Origin: Seison nebaliae
Lineage: Eukaryota > Rotifera > Pararotatoria > Seisonacea > Seisonidae
Reading direction: 5' to 3'
DNA: 64,000 bases
Assembly: GCA_023231475.1 (NCBI GenBank)
Contig: JALJEE010003220.1
Span: forward strand, 1-64,000
Shown: one piece after another, positions 50,226 through 62,300 of the stretch
Position numbering within the stretch: position 1 is the first letter of the stretch
Layout of the letters: each line of letters starts with the position of its first letter
Notes under the pieces: model-generated
The model's database searches: none
What the model saw: the letters and a program-made list of their open reading frames with translations, nothing else
Told to the model about the DNA's origin: nothing
Position numbers and translations under genes: made by a program

Positions 50226-50699
50226 ATGGGCAATTCATATGGTTCTGACAATTTCATGACAGAAGCCATTAAAACCCACAACGAATATAGGAAGAAACAC
50301 GGCATCGATAAATTGGAACACAATAACGAATTAGATCGTCTAGCTGACGGTTTCGCGAAAGAGATTGCAAAATCTGGTCAAATTTATCATGGTCGAACGC
50401 GCTACAAAAATGGACAAGTGGGAGAGAATATCGCTATGTATTTCTCACCAGCCGGTACAGAACTAACTGGTCGTCTCGCAACTGATATGTGGTATAGGGA
50501 AGGAGCGAAACATGACTACAATGAAGACCATCAAAATGGTACTGGTCATTTTACTCAAGTTATTTGGAAATCGACGAGAGAAGTCGGATTCGGTCGAGCT
50601 AAAGCTGATGACGGTAGATGGTTCTTCGTCGCTTTTTATTATCCACCCGGAAATATATTAAATCGATATCGTGACAATGTTCTTCCTCTCAAAAAATGA
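50226..50699 (+). CDS. GAPR-1-like CAP/SCP domain protein
   Basis: A 157-residue single-exon CAP-superfamily protein. The whole length is the CAP domain: AIKTHNEYRKKHG, VGENIAMYF, GHFTQVIWKSTREVGFG (CAP1 signature) and FFVAFYYPPGNI (CAP2 signature). There is no signal peptide. Instead the N-terminus MGNSYGSD offers a Gly2 suitable for N-myristoylation, as in GAPR-1/GLIPR2, which associates with the cytosolic face of Golgi membranes. Few cysteines are present, again like the intracellular GAPR-1 branch and unlike secreted venom or pathogenesis-related CAP proteins. Function is inferred from the family only. Confidence 0.9.
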   Translation: MGNSYGSDNFMTEAIKTHNEYRKKHGIDKLEHNNELDRLADGFAKEIAKSGQIYHGRTRYKNGQVGENIAMYFSPAGTELTGRLATDMWYREGAKHDYNEDHQNGTGHFTQVIWKSTREVGFGRAKADDGRWFFVAFYYPPGNILNRYRDNVLPLKK

Positions 50700-51048
50700 T
50701 AAACTAGTAAAATTATTCTTTTATATTTTTATGTTGAAAAAAATTTCTAATAATTTCTAATTAGTTTCAAAACTGATTTATAGAAATTTCGTATTTACTT
50801 AATTAAAAAATCGTTTTTTCTTCTTCTTCTTCTTCTCGATGAATTTGTGGAGAATTCTCAAAAATTAATTCCATTAAAATTTTATTTGACATTAAAATTT
50901 CAATTCCACAAATTTCCACAACTTACCGTTTGAACAACAATAAATTTCAGTTATTGATCTGATGATTTTCAGTTGAATGAACTTGTAATTTAACTTGTAA
51001 ATTTGAAACGATCAGAATTTTTCATTCATAAATATTTTTATTGGAGAT
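50700..51048. other. Convergent spacer
   Basis: AT-rich, with a (TTC)n run near 50817-50835. No gene seen. Confidence 0.5.
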
Positions 51049-52172
51049 TCAATAGACGATATCTAACGGATTAGTTGTCGTTAAAGATTTGTAGATTCTT
51101 TTTGATAATTCTTTTCCAACTATCCGTCTCGATTGAATCACTCCATTACTTCGACGGATTTCGACGTTTGTTAATAATTCAGAGGAAGTACATTCATCCG
51201 AATGAGAATATGCGTCGAACAATTTACGAGGAGTTGAATATTCTTCCGTGATTGCTTCAGCAATCTCCATGGAAACGGAAGAGATTTGAGTTAACATCAA
51301 TTTCCAAATATGTTTTATTTGTGATGAAGAAGAAGTAGCGTTTAACGAACCTAAATTACTGGAAGTTGAATTGGATTGATTAATGGATGATGGATCGATT
51401 ACTTGTCCATCCAACGAGACCATATCACTCAAATTGATTTTCCTTTTACAAATTTATAAAAATTTACAATAAACAAACTTTAAACTTAGTTGGTAATTGA
51501 GAAATGGATTTAGTGACACAATAAATTATTTGAGAGATTTGTTCACTCGATTCACAGAATCGGAAAATGCATTTGTTGTTAAAAGAGAACTGTGTTCTAA
51601 TGAATTCTTTTTCAAATTGTTTCACAGAGAATAAATTATTCTTATTCTTTTTCAACTTCTTCATTAGACTCAACCAACAACCGACTAATATTAAGAAATT
51701 TTCAGCTGAGGCAAATGTGGAGGATAGATGAGTGACATATGACTGAAAATTATTTCCATTCAATAATTCCCATAATTCATCTCCCGTCATCACATGCAGA
51801 ATTATTGGTAATTGTTTCTTTTCTGTTTCGATGTTAATCTGATAAGAATTAAACGATTTTTATTCAAACAAAATTAACTGACGGTTCTACATTCCTTTGA
51901 TCGATGGAATAAGTGGAACGATTCTCCGTCCAACACACACAATTCTTGAACGGAAGTTTCTCCATCGAACATTGAATATCGTTCGATTGTAATCGAGAGA
52001 GACATTCGGCACTCTTCATTGGTAAGTTTAACCATTCCTCATCGAACCAAACGTGCAAATTCTTCAAAATATTTCCCGGTTTCACTTGATTGGAATTTCC
52101 ACTCTCAACTTTCTTCTCTAATTGTGCTAACTTCCTTCGACGTTTCTCATCTTCGCTTAATCTATTTGGCAT
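51049..52172 (-). CDS. EME1: EME1, regulatory subunit of MUS81 structure-specific nuclease
   Basis: EME1 pairs with MUS81 to cut branched DNA (Holliday-junction-like and stalled-fork structures) during repair and meiosis. Exons: 52172-51879, 51838-51486 and 51442-51049, with introns of only 40 and 43 nt, 346 aa. The N-terminus is a charged helix (LSEDEKRRRKLAQLEKKVE). The middle is the degenerate ERCC4-type nuclease fold (LPIILHVMTGDELWELL). The C-terminus is the helix-hairpin-helix region and diagnostic end: LTQISSVSMEIAEAITEEYS, VEIRRSNGVIQSRRIVGKEL and SKRIYKSLTTTNP, parallel to human EME1. It is shorter than human EME1 (about 570 aa), mostly lacking the disordered N-terminal region. Confidence 0.88.
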
Positions 52173-52551
52173 TTTTAATTTTTTTAATCGTCTTTAGCTT
52201 AAATTTAATTTAGACGACTTCAATTAGTTATTTATATATAGATATATACGTATATAATATATCAATTAGCTGTAGCTGACTATATTTCCTTCTTTCTCAT
52301 AATAAAGAATTTTATTTTATTCAATTCATCAAAGTTGATCATTTTATATTTTTCAAATTATTTTCTTGATGAAAATGATTTTTTTCTCATAAAATTTCCC
52401 TAAAGTTCTGATGAATTTATGAATTATTTTTCTATAAAATTTCTGATAATGATTCATGATTTGTTTTCGAAAGAAAATGATATAGAGAGATTTTAAATTT
52501 TATTATTAAATATATGTGTTCTTAACTGAAAAAATATATTGTAGGAAAAAA
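52173..52551. other. Spacer upstream of EME1
   Basis: TATATA-rich sequence near 52236-52262 precedes the minus-strand EME1 gene, but no clear TATA/initiator pair is visible. Confidence 0.4.
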
Positions 52552-53206
52552 TTACAAATTATTCTCACATTCCACTGTCATGTCGATGAGAAGTTTCTTT
52601 TTCTTGTGCATGATTCGATAGAAGTCGAGAAGTAAATCTTCGTCATCGAAAACGTCATTTTGATCGTCATCCAACTTACATTTATTCAACAGATGTTCTA
52701 TATAATAAGTGACCACGTTCTCCGAATTGAGATTTCGAGCAACTCGAATATCTTTTGTAGTGGGATCATTTTTCTCTAAATTCACATTACTAAAAATAAA
52801 AAAAGTTTATGATGAAAAGACGAAAGAGAAAAATTGACGATTTGATATTAATTTCACTTAAATTTTCCGTTTTCTTTTTAATGGAGAACATTCCGTTCAT
52901 TTTTTCCGTTTTACATTCGTCATCCTCCGATTCATCGTTTGACGATAGTCTCATCGTGTACATATTCTTTGAATATAAATTATTCAGTAAGATCTGTCCA
53001 TCATCGTCGTCTGAATCAACCTCACTATCAGACGATGGTTCTATATCAGTCGCGTAATTCTCTAGAGTTTCATCATTTGGCAACTGATAATTGTCTAAGG
53101 CAAATGCCGAATTATCTCCATCATCTTCTTCCTCATTTTCATGGATGAACACTCGATCATCTGATTCGATACTCAGTCCCTTCACTGAATTAATGATGTT
53201 CTTCAT
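52552..53206 (-). CDS. Acidic hypothetical protein
   Basis: Best model: exon 53206-52858 joined in phase 1 to 52775-52552 (82-nt intron), 190 aa. The first 120 residues are strongly acidic (runs of Asp/Glu/Ser such as SDSEVDSDDDDG) and probably disordered. The second exon encodes a more ordered segment (ENVVTYYIEHLLNKCKLDDD, DDEDLLLDFYRIMHKKKKLL). I start at the ATG at 53206; the frame above it has only non-ATG codons. I cannot name the family. Composition suggests a nuclear or nucleolar factor, but that is inference. It precedes EME1 on the same strand. Confidence 0.55.
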
Positions 53207-53448
53207 TTTTAATTCGTGACGTAATCCCACTAAAATTCCCAAGTTTAATTTCCTTTATGGTTGTCAGTCAGACTAGATTGTGTCATCAATCAAATTAATA
53301 TTTCACATTATTCACCATAATAGTCTTACATAGGTATAGTATTTCTTAATCTGACAGACGGAAACATCTCTCTAATCCCCAATAGTTGTAATTAATTTAA
53401 GTCTTAAAATAAATTTCATATTCGCTTTCGATCACCACAACTAGTAAC

Positions 53449-53800
53449 CATGACAAATATATATATATATATATATAAAATAAAATGGGGCCAAACATAT
53501 ATTGCCATTGGAATACGTATAAATAATCTAATGACGGAATCTAATTTCCACGTTTCTCATCTTTCAAGCGACGATCTTTTTCATAATCGATCAGTATTCT
53601 GTCATACCCTTCGGTACTACGGTTTGTCGCAGAATATTCATCTACAGGATTTCAGAGATTTTATTTTTTCATACGACCCCACGGAATCTATGCCCATCGA
53701 TCGGGAATCTCCCGCTGAATTACGTAGACTGATCAATATTGGCGAAGATCCAAATTTTTTTACTTTATTTTCTTCTTTATCCCGACGGGAATTTCATTAA
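53449..53800 (+). mobile_element. LINE ORF2 C-terminal fragment
   Basis: The frame ending at 53800 reads HTLRYYGLSQNIHLQDFRDF and closes with LRRLINIGEDPNFFTLFSSL, the same layout as the other LINE ends in the window (GRELINNNNF..., GRKLITDN...). A (TA)n run lies at 53459-53476. I infer a diverged LINE 3' end. Confidence 0.4.
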
Positions 53801-53839
53801 TAAAATAATAATAATTATTAATTAATTTAATAATTGTTC

Positions 53840-54086
53840 AAACTTTGTTCAAACATCTGATGTGAACACCTTTCAAGAATAGCATCTTTGAACAATGTAT
53901 AGGAGTTTCATGAAATATGTTTTTTATAAATCCAGACTCCAAACTTTTCGTTCGAAAAATGTATATTCTGTTGGTGTTCGTTCGGACAGCTCTAATTGGA
54001 AGAAGACTTATCACTGACAATTTGTACAGTAATCTATCTCATTTTCTTTTTATCTTACCCCGATGGAACTTGATTATATAATAAAA
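53840..54086 (+). mobile_element. LINE 3' end, second copy
   Basis: 53994-54086 is about 85% identical to 36-126 and encodes IGRRLITDNLYSNLSHFLF before a stop. It is a second member of the same LINE family, directly behind the fragment at 53.45-53.80 kb. Confidence 0.65.
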
Positions 54087-54193
54087 AAACTTGATAAATT
54101 TTGCTGGTTTTATTTGAATATATCCAATAGTGTAAAAAAATATGTTTTTGATGTATTATTGGAACAAGAGATCTGAAGAAATTGATCTCTAAT

Positions 54194-54427
54194 ATGTCGT
54201 CGAAGAATTCCGACGAAAGCGTCCCTGACGCTCCATCAATCTCTGAGGAGATGTTGGATGCTATACAGAAGATAGAAAACAATCTGTTAAAGAACGGTCA
54301 GCCCACAAAACGTATCACGTCAAAAAAAGGTCGATCAAGTTCTAGATCTGCCAGAGTGACGAATGGTCAGCTTCTCAGTGGCATTGACAGACTGAAAGAA
54401 ACATTGGGGAAGAAAGATTCGGTTTGA
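54194..54427 (+). CDS. Short coiled-coil/basic ORF, perhaps LINE ORF1 start
   Basis: The ATG at 54194 opens 77 codons: an acidic helix (ISEEMLDAIQKIENNLLKNG), then a basic Ser/Arg/Lys stretch (SKKGRSSSRSARVTNG). The layout (coiled coil then basic) and the position straight after a LINE 3' end suggest the start of another element's ORF1, cut off where the Tc1-type element begins. Not recognised by family. Confidence 0.3.
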   Translation: MSSKNSDESVPDAPSISEEMLDAIQKIENNLLKNGQPTKRITSKKGRSSSRSARVTNGQLLSGIDRLKETLGKKDSV

Positions 54428-55241
54428 AAAAAAGAAAGGTTTGAAATTGAAGAACAAATGCAACTCTTGCGCCAAAAGATTGGTACAAGTTTTTGATTAA
54501 TTGTTGCGGTAGTTGATTCCATGCATTTTGTATGCCTTTTTTCAAATTTTCAATTGAATCACATTGAATTCTATCGCGGTAAGTTTCGCGACTAAGCCAA
54601 GACCATACTTCCTCAATGATATTGAGGTCTGGACTAATAGCTGGCCAGTTTATGGGCTTAATTTCATTTTTTTCCAAATATGATTTGGTGAAGGCGGATG
54701 TATGCGGCCTGGTATTATCTTGTTGAAAGACTTTTCCAGGATTTGATGATAGCATTGGAATCAAAAATTCATCCAGTATTTCACAATATTTTTCTGAATT
54801 AATACGACCACCATTTATAAAACATATTTCCGATTTACAATCAAGGTCAATAGCAGCCCAAACTGTAACCCCTTTAAGTCTACCAAATTGACTTTTTGAA
54901 AAAACTTTCTCTTCCGTGCGGATGTCATGCCAATAATATGAGTATCCGTCGGGACCATCTAGGTTAAACTTTTTTTCATCCAAAAAAACTAGACTCTTGA
55001 AATTCAACCCTTCGCTTAACCACTTAGAGCAAGCTTCCACCCTTTTTTTCTTATGTTCTTCTTTCATTTTGGGTACGGCATTCAATTTTCTTCTTTCTAA
55101 GTTTTCATTCTTCTTGATTGCCAATCTAACCGACTCCGTTGAAATAGATAAATTGAGGTTTTCTTTGATTTTTCGACAAGAATGACGACTATTGGTAGCC
55201 TCTTTACAGATTAAATGGTTGACTCGGTCACTAATTTCAAT
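54375..55241 (-). mobile_element. Tc1-type transposase (DD34E), degenerate
   Basis: A 288-codon minus-strand frame without an N-terminal ATG. It begins with part of the paired-like DNA-binding domain (SDRVNHLICKEATNSRHSCR, then a second helix-turn-helix). The DDE catalytic domain follows with FLDEKKFNLDG (first Asp), GVTVWAAI, VFQQDNTRPHTS (second Asp) and SPDLNIIEEVWSWL (Glu). Thirty-four residues separate the second Asp from the Glu, which is the Tc1 arrangement. The first helix-turn-helix is missing behind an in-frame TAG. I could not find terminal inverted repeats, so the copy is probably dead though its catalytic core is intact. Confidence 0.85.
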
Positions 55242-55770
55242 CTATATGTTCCGCTTTCTTCAAAGAATCTATGGCGGAATCGATGCTGATAAATATACTT
55301 CTTTTTTCTTGTTTATTGTCAAATTTTATAATATTTTCATCGTTAAGATTAGATATTGATTTGGGAATCTGGAACAAAATATTTTCAGCTACAGGGATTT
55401 TCTCAATAATACTATTTCGTACTCGGTGTAATGTTCTTTTTATTACCGAGAGTTCCGGTAATTCTTTAATAATTTCATCGGATAAATTCTCAACGCTTAC
55501 TGCATACGCATTTGAAACGTCATAACCGGAATTCTTCACTAAATCTTTCATTTTACTATAAGCTTTCATGCTTTCAAAAGAACATCGGTTCATCGTTAAG
55601 CAACCACTTTTCACAAAGATCTTTATTGTATTATTATGTCCTTCCGAACAATTATTGGTACGTGGTAGATCATGCATAGTTCGTGAATAATTATTCCACA
55701 ACTTTATAGGAAATAAAGCAGTTGAAATAAGAGAGAAAAAAAATTTTTTTTTGAACTTTTTTTTGGACAT
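55237..55770 (-). mobile_element. FLYWCH/MULE-like transposon fragment
   Basis: A 177-codon minus-strand frame with DLPRTNNCSEGHNN, and further on ELSVIKRTLHRVRN followed by QIPKSI. The second string resembles the linker after a FLYWCH zinc finger in Mutator-like elements. PRTNN.xEGxHN resembles the motif near the end of MULE transposases. The order of the two is not the usual one. The N-terminus is Lys/Phe-rich and probably not original. It directly abuts the Tc1-type frame, suggesting nesting. Confidence 0.4.
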
Positions 55771-56309
55771 TTGATTATAAATATCTTTACTAATATCTAA
55801 TCAAATACATCGTAATACGCACCATTGGATAGAAGATAAAAAATCGATAAAAAAGAATATATGCTATTTTATGATGTTACTCTCTTCATAACTACTTTAA
55901 AGCGTCAAAAACTAAAGTGGTTGAAAAAAAAGAGGACCAATTTTCTCATTGAGCAATTATCACCGATCATGATCCTCCGAAGGTGAACGTTAATAATTAT
56001 TAACACTAATTTATGTCTATACCTAATTCAGAAAAAGCCCTACCTAATTATGTCAAAATTACCTCCCTTCAAAATTTCTAAATTCTCCGGGATATTTTCC
56101 TACAATAATCCACACGATTTGTATAGTAGTATAGGATTATACTATACTATACTATAGGATATCTATACACAATTTATAGGAGTTTTGTATAGGAGGAACA
56201 CTTGCTTTTCAAATTTCAGACATCAAAATTTTTGTACGTAAAAAATACATTTTGTTCGTGTTCGTTTCTCCAGCGTGGTTAAAGTTTAATATAATAAAAA
56301 TTGAAGAAA
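55771..56309. other. Spacer with palindromic TATAGTA repeats
   Basis: No gene. Around 56112-56165 repeated ACTATACT/GTATAGTAG strings form an imperfect palindrome capable of a long AT-rich hairpin. Confidence 0.5.
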
Positions 56310-59300
56310 TTAAGAATATTTCATTATCTTTTTCAATTGTTTCCCCTTTTTCCTTCGCAAATGACTAATTATCTTTCTCTTGATCACTTTACCCGGATTG
56401 AGTATCATACTGCGCCTCTTCTTCGTTCGCCGAACTTTCCGCCGAACAGCCATTTGTCTCCATAATTTCGTTTTGACATCAGTGAAGAGTGGATCTCCAC
56501 AAATCTTCTTCAAACGTTTCAAATAAACATCCGACCACTCGTCAACTTTTTGAACTTCTTTTGTGTTAATTTTCGAGTTGATATTCAACTGATTATCTTT
56601 TTTCAATTAAAATTTAAAACATTTGAAATTAATAAATTAACTTTTATGTCGTAGAACTGGTTCCATTAGATTCGGTAACCAATTGCGTATATGATTTGCG
56701 TTAGACCTCTCAAGAAATATGGAAAGTGATTTGAACACGATCATTCTCTATAATTGAATGAATGAAAAATTGGAATGAGAGATAAATAGAAAAAACTTTT
56801 GTAAAAATTGTTGGTTCATTTGCCATTTCTGCAATCACTACGCTTTGGAGATTGTTGAATAATTGTAAGATTTTCTTCTTCCAATATGTCAATTTTAATT
56901 TTTCTTGTTCTGGTAAGAAATGTTGATCGTTATAAATTAAGAGTAAAGTAGCAGAGAGTGTCATGACATTATTCGTAAATGTTTCTGACTTTAAATTATA
57001 AGACAATTGTCGGAATAGAAACTTCTCAACAATCATCAAATTCCAATCTTTTTCCAATAAATTATTTCCGATTAATTTCAATAAAATTTCCGTTATTCGA
57101 CATCGTATTATTTCCGATGAATGTTCCATTATCAAATCATGATTGAATAACCAATGAATAATTCCATTCTTCTTTTCTTCAATCTCTTTTGAATTGATAA
57201 TTGAATAAGAAATAATTGCCGATACATTTTCAAGTACTTGTTCCACTAATTTCCACAGTTGATTATTTAATAATGTTTGATGGAATTGAATGAAGAATTG
57301 ATGGATATGATCGATTATACTTTCATAATTGGTACAACTGATGTTATTCAACGAATCGTATTCGGCTTGATTCCCCTTTGTTTTCTCTCCCAATTTCATC
57401 ATTTGATCATTCCAATAACGGAGAATGATTGAAAGCAAATAAAATCCACAACAATTATGATCAATATTTTTTGAGGAAATTTTCTTTTCCAAATTACCCG
57501 TAATCATTGCGATAGAAAAGTTATAAATGATGAGGAGTTGATTCCGATCTTCGAATAACACCAAATATTTATTCAACAAATGTGTCGCCTGATATTTCAG
57601 TTTGTCATTCTCATAATCATTCACCACTCGAATAGCGATAGTAAGAAAAGTCATTTTCATGTTCTGTCTCAACCAAGAACTACTTCGATTATTTTCTTTC
57701 TCCAATATCAAATTCATCATCGTCAATCCATTGAGTGAAAGTGAAACATTTCGATCTTCAATACAAATTAATAATTTTAACCAAATTGTTCGTTTCTTCT
57801 TAATGTTGACTTGTTGGAAATAGAGTTTAAAAACTTTTTTGGCGATTCGTCTTATCTTGTCTTCGGGAGCAAATAAAGCAATTTGTTGAACATTCGACTC
57901 TACCATTTGTTCGATTTGTTGAAGAATGTCATCCGATGTTGTCGTATCATCAATAGATGAATTTTTCGAGAATAATCGATATAAATCATTTTCTCCTTTT
58001 AACAATATCGATAAGAATTTCAATATTGATTGAGTAGCTATCGATTTGAGGAGACAATGTTGACAATGTAAAGTTAAAATAGATAATTGATTTTTCGTAA
58101 TAATCAAATTATTTCCTTGATTTCTAATTAAATTAGAAGCGAAAATAAAGACTTGTGAACGGAAATTAATTTGTAAATCTCTCACTCCTCCACTCTCATC
58201 CACTACTAACGACGTCTTATCAAAAATGACGAGTAAACGTTCTAGCAGTATTTTCCGATCCATCTCCGCCAATTCTAAATTGAAAGAAATTAAAATATTG
58301 ATGATTTGAATGAAAATTATTGATAATGATTCGTTTTTGTTCTTGAGAATTTCCTCTTTACAAATAAGATAAATGTCTCTCATCAACAATTCACTATCAT
58401 TTCCTAAATTCGTCGATGATGATTTGCGGAGAATTTGTAAAATTAAATCGAAGGAAAATTGAAGAATTTTCTCATCAATCTCCTGAAGATGTTTCGTTCG
58501 TTTTTTCAAAATCGATTTCAATTCCATCGTCTCACCATCTTCCAACAACAGACAAGATTTAGTGGACTGGTTTGTCGTCGTCCCACAATTTTCATTTGAA
58601 CTATTTTTCTCTTTAATCTCTTCATATTTGAATGAGAGATAAGCAAGAGCAAACTCGATTTTTTCATTTTTTTCCATTTTCTCATTTCTCAATATTCCTT
58701 TACTAATCGCATTAAATATCCGTTTAATAATCGATTCTTCTCGTTTCTCTTTCAATTCATCCACAATTTTCGTCGCTGAAAATATTTGATGTTTTTCCAA
58801 AACTATAAGAAATGATTGAAGGATTTGGAAGAGATTATTCATTTTATCTTCCTCCAATTTCTGCTGACCACCAGTTCCTGAATTTGAATTAAATAATGTC
58901 TTGTCTAATTGATTGTTCATATCGAGATCAGTTCTCTCAATCTCCTTCGATGGTTTCCATTGTGATTGATGAATTTTCTTCATCATATCATCAATTAAAC
59001 GAACAATAATTTCATTGATAATTCCAATTGTCTTGTCCATAATATTGATGGAAGAATGACGAATGGAAATACTCATCTCATCCAACAACAACATGAGAGT
59101 GTGTCCTAAAACGATGAGTTGATTCCGTCCAGAATTAAGAGCGAAATTTAATTCGTTAATAATCATATGAAATATTAATGAATTCTTCATATATTTATTG
59201 ACACGACAAAGAATATTTTGGGAGAGATGACGAACAGAACGATTTTTCGATTGGAGTAGATGACATAATTTCGATATGAAGATTGGTAATTCTCGTGAAA

Positions 59301-62300
59301 CGATCGTCCATGGTAGTCGATCTAATAATTTCACGATGGAAATGACAATACTCATATTCACCATCAACTTATTCTCCTTGTCATTGAAGAGTGAGATCTG
59401 CAATTTAGGAATGAGTTGTTGTATGATATATTCATAAATGTTGCGACTGTCATTCTCATTCATTCTCTGCCAATTAGACGGAAATTCTGGCCATTCTTCT
59501 GATTCATCAGCCAATTTTATATTGAAGTGGAAGGCGTCGATGATGGAAGAGAAAATTCGGATTTCAATTGAAGTAATTCTACGATGTCTTTTCTCCAGAT
59601 AATGAATGATATTTGTAAGAAGGACATGATATGATTCCCATGACATTTGTTCGACAATTATCGTTAATAGATTGAGAGAACGATCAATAATTAATGAATG
59701 ATGATTCTTTAACTTCTCCAATTTTTTCATATGCTTCCTTAATCGTTCGTCTTCCATTTTCTTCTCTAAAACTAGTCGATCGATATTATCTTGAAGAATG
59801 AAATTAATAAACGGAATAAAGAATGATGTGATCGTCTCATAATATTCTTTCTTCTTTCCATTCTCTTTCAAATAATCTCCAATTATCGTTAATGTGTGAG
59901 CTGAAACTGTCTCCTGATTATCACTCATTAATTCAAAGATGTTTCGTTCCAATTTCTTCTCATCATTCAAATATTGGAAAACTTCCAATTTGACAATGCC
60001 TCGAACATTCTCAATCATTTCGGAGAAAAGTTTTATAATATCTCTTCTTAATCGTTCATCTGGTGAATTGAGGAGATGAATCAATTCTTTGAACATCCAA
60101 TTTTTCATTTCTTCTTCTGATTCATCTCTATGTCTGTTGAAGAGTGTGACGATGGAGAGAATCGAACCATCAACAATGGCCATATCTGAATTGTTCACAA
60201 TTGTATTCAATAAATTCCCAAAAATTATTGGGAGATGTGACGAATGTGAAATAGAATCATTATTCAAACTTTTCATAATTTGTAATCGATTCTCGAAATC
60301 GATAATATCGATCTGTTTCGTTGATTGTGCATTCAAATTTTTAACTATATCAATCAAATTGGAACTGAATGGAATTTGAGAAGAGATTCGTTCATTCGAA
60401 AAAAATAATTGGAATATTTCAACGAGTAATAATCGATTTTCTCGATTATCGATACGGAGGAACATGACGGCGAAACATTTCATACAATTCAATCGATTCC
60501 ATTCATATTCTGGAAATTTGATAAAAATTAATTTGAAATTCCTCAAAATATTTTTCTCCAATTGTCCGTTGAAGATGAGAAGTGAATCATTTCCATTAAT
60601 TTCCATCATACTCCCAATTAGACATCGATTAAATCGAATACAATTCATCCAATAATCTAAAAGACAATTGAGAATTCTTATCGATTCATTTTCTCCAATC
60701 ACATTTTCATTTGAAAGAAATTTTAAATAAATTTGAAAGAGGATATGAAGATTCTTCCGATCAGTATCGAATTTGGAAAAATTGTCGAGACTAAAACTGA
60801 TAAATTGTCGAATCTCTTCCATATAAATTGGAGTTAACAAATCCATAAACGATCTATCATCTAATGTTTTTAACAGAATTTTCAAGACGAAAGTAAAAAC
60901 TGTTGGACGAATATTTTGATGTTGAATCAGTTTTAAGAGAATCATAAAAATTGAAGAATTCTTTTCATTCTTTTCTAACAATAAATTTATATATTTCTTC
61001 TCATCACACCAATAATCGATCAATCGACAAAATTGAGTAATAATCAGAAGATTATCATCAATAAACGTTTCCATTCGAACAAGTAGTCCTTTGTGAATCA
61101 TTTCTAATATTGATTTATCATTTTCGATTGAAGAAGAAGATAATGTTGAATATCTGAAAATTCTCTCCCAAATTTCCATAAGATTCTTCCGAATTGTTTT
61201 CACCAATTGTAATTCGGATGATTCAATCGAATTCTTTCCATTACGAAATAATTCGATATGATTGGAAATTGATGCAACAAATGAGAGGATGATCATCAGG
61301 AAATTCTTTTGGGATAAATCACCAAAAACTTTTGTGAATAAATTGAGAATTGCAATGAATCCTCTTAAATTTTTCCATTTTCTCCATCGTTCCTTTTCCC
61401 TCAAATTATCGTTAGACAATACGATAAATTGTTCATCTAAACATCCTTCCAAATAAAATAACATTCTTTCTTGAAGAATCAATTTGAAATATAATTTTAT
61501 TTCTTCTTTCTCACAATCTAAGAGTGAAGTCAAAATACTCTTTTGACGAGAGAAAATGGAATCACGTGAACCAGCTGAATGTTTCCACGATTTCTGATAG
61601 ATTTTTCCACATAATACTCGAATTAGAATTGGGAGAATAATAGAACGATGTTGACAATTGAACGTTTCTTCAATTTCATCAATTCTATTATTTGTCGTTG
61701 TTTCCTCTCGTTTCAATCGGAGGAAAGTTAAAGTTTTTAAAAAATCTTCTTTCCTTATCAGTTGGAAGAATGTTTCTTCATATAATTTTAATATTGCTCG
61801 TTCTTCTTCATCCATTATTATCGTCAACATTTTGTATGATAACTTTTGAATAATCTCATCATTCTCCATTAAACATCGTAATATAATTTTTTGAAATTCT
61901 TTATGAATATCTTCGTCCATCGTCAATTTTCGTTCATTCTTTTTTAGAAAGCCAATAAATAATTGAAGCCATTCGATGATTATCTTCTTCGAACTCTTCT
62001 TTCCATCATCTTTCTTCTTCTTTTTCATCTCTTTCATTTTTCTCATATTCTCTTTTTGAGCAATTTCATTGTTCTCCATTTCCTTATTATTATTCTCGTT
62101 TTCTCGATCATCATCATCATCTACATCTTCCTCATCATCTTCTTCAATTACCCAATTTATTCTTTTATAATGTTGATAGGATTGAGAGAAAATTTGAAAT
62201 AGTTTTTTGAACATTTTAGAGAGATCTCTAAATTCCGTATCGAAGAAATAATCCACATCTTTCATGATCAATCTGGTTAATATTTCCCATTTTAATTTGG

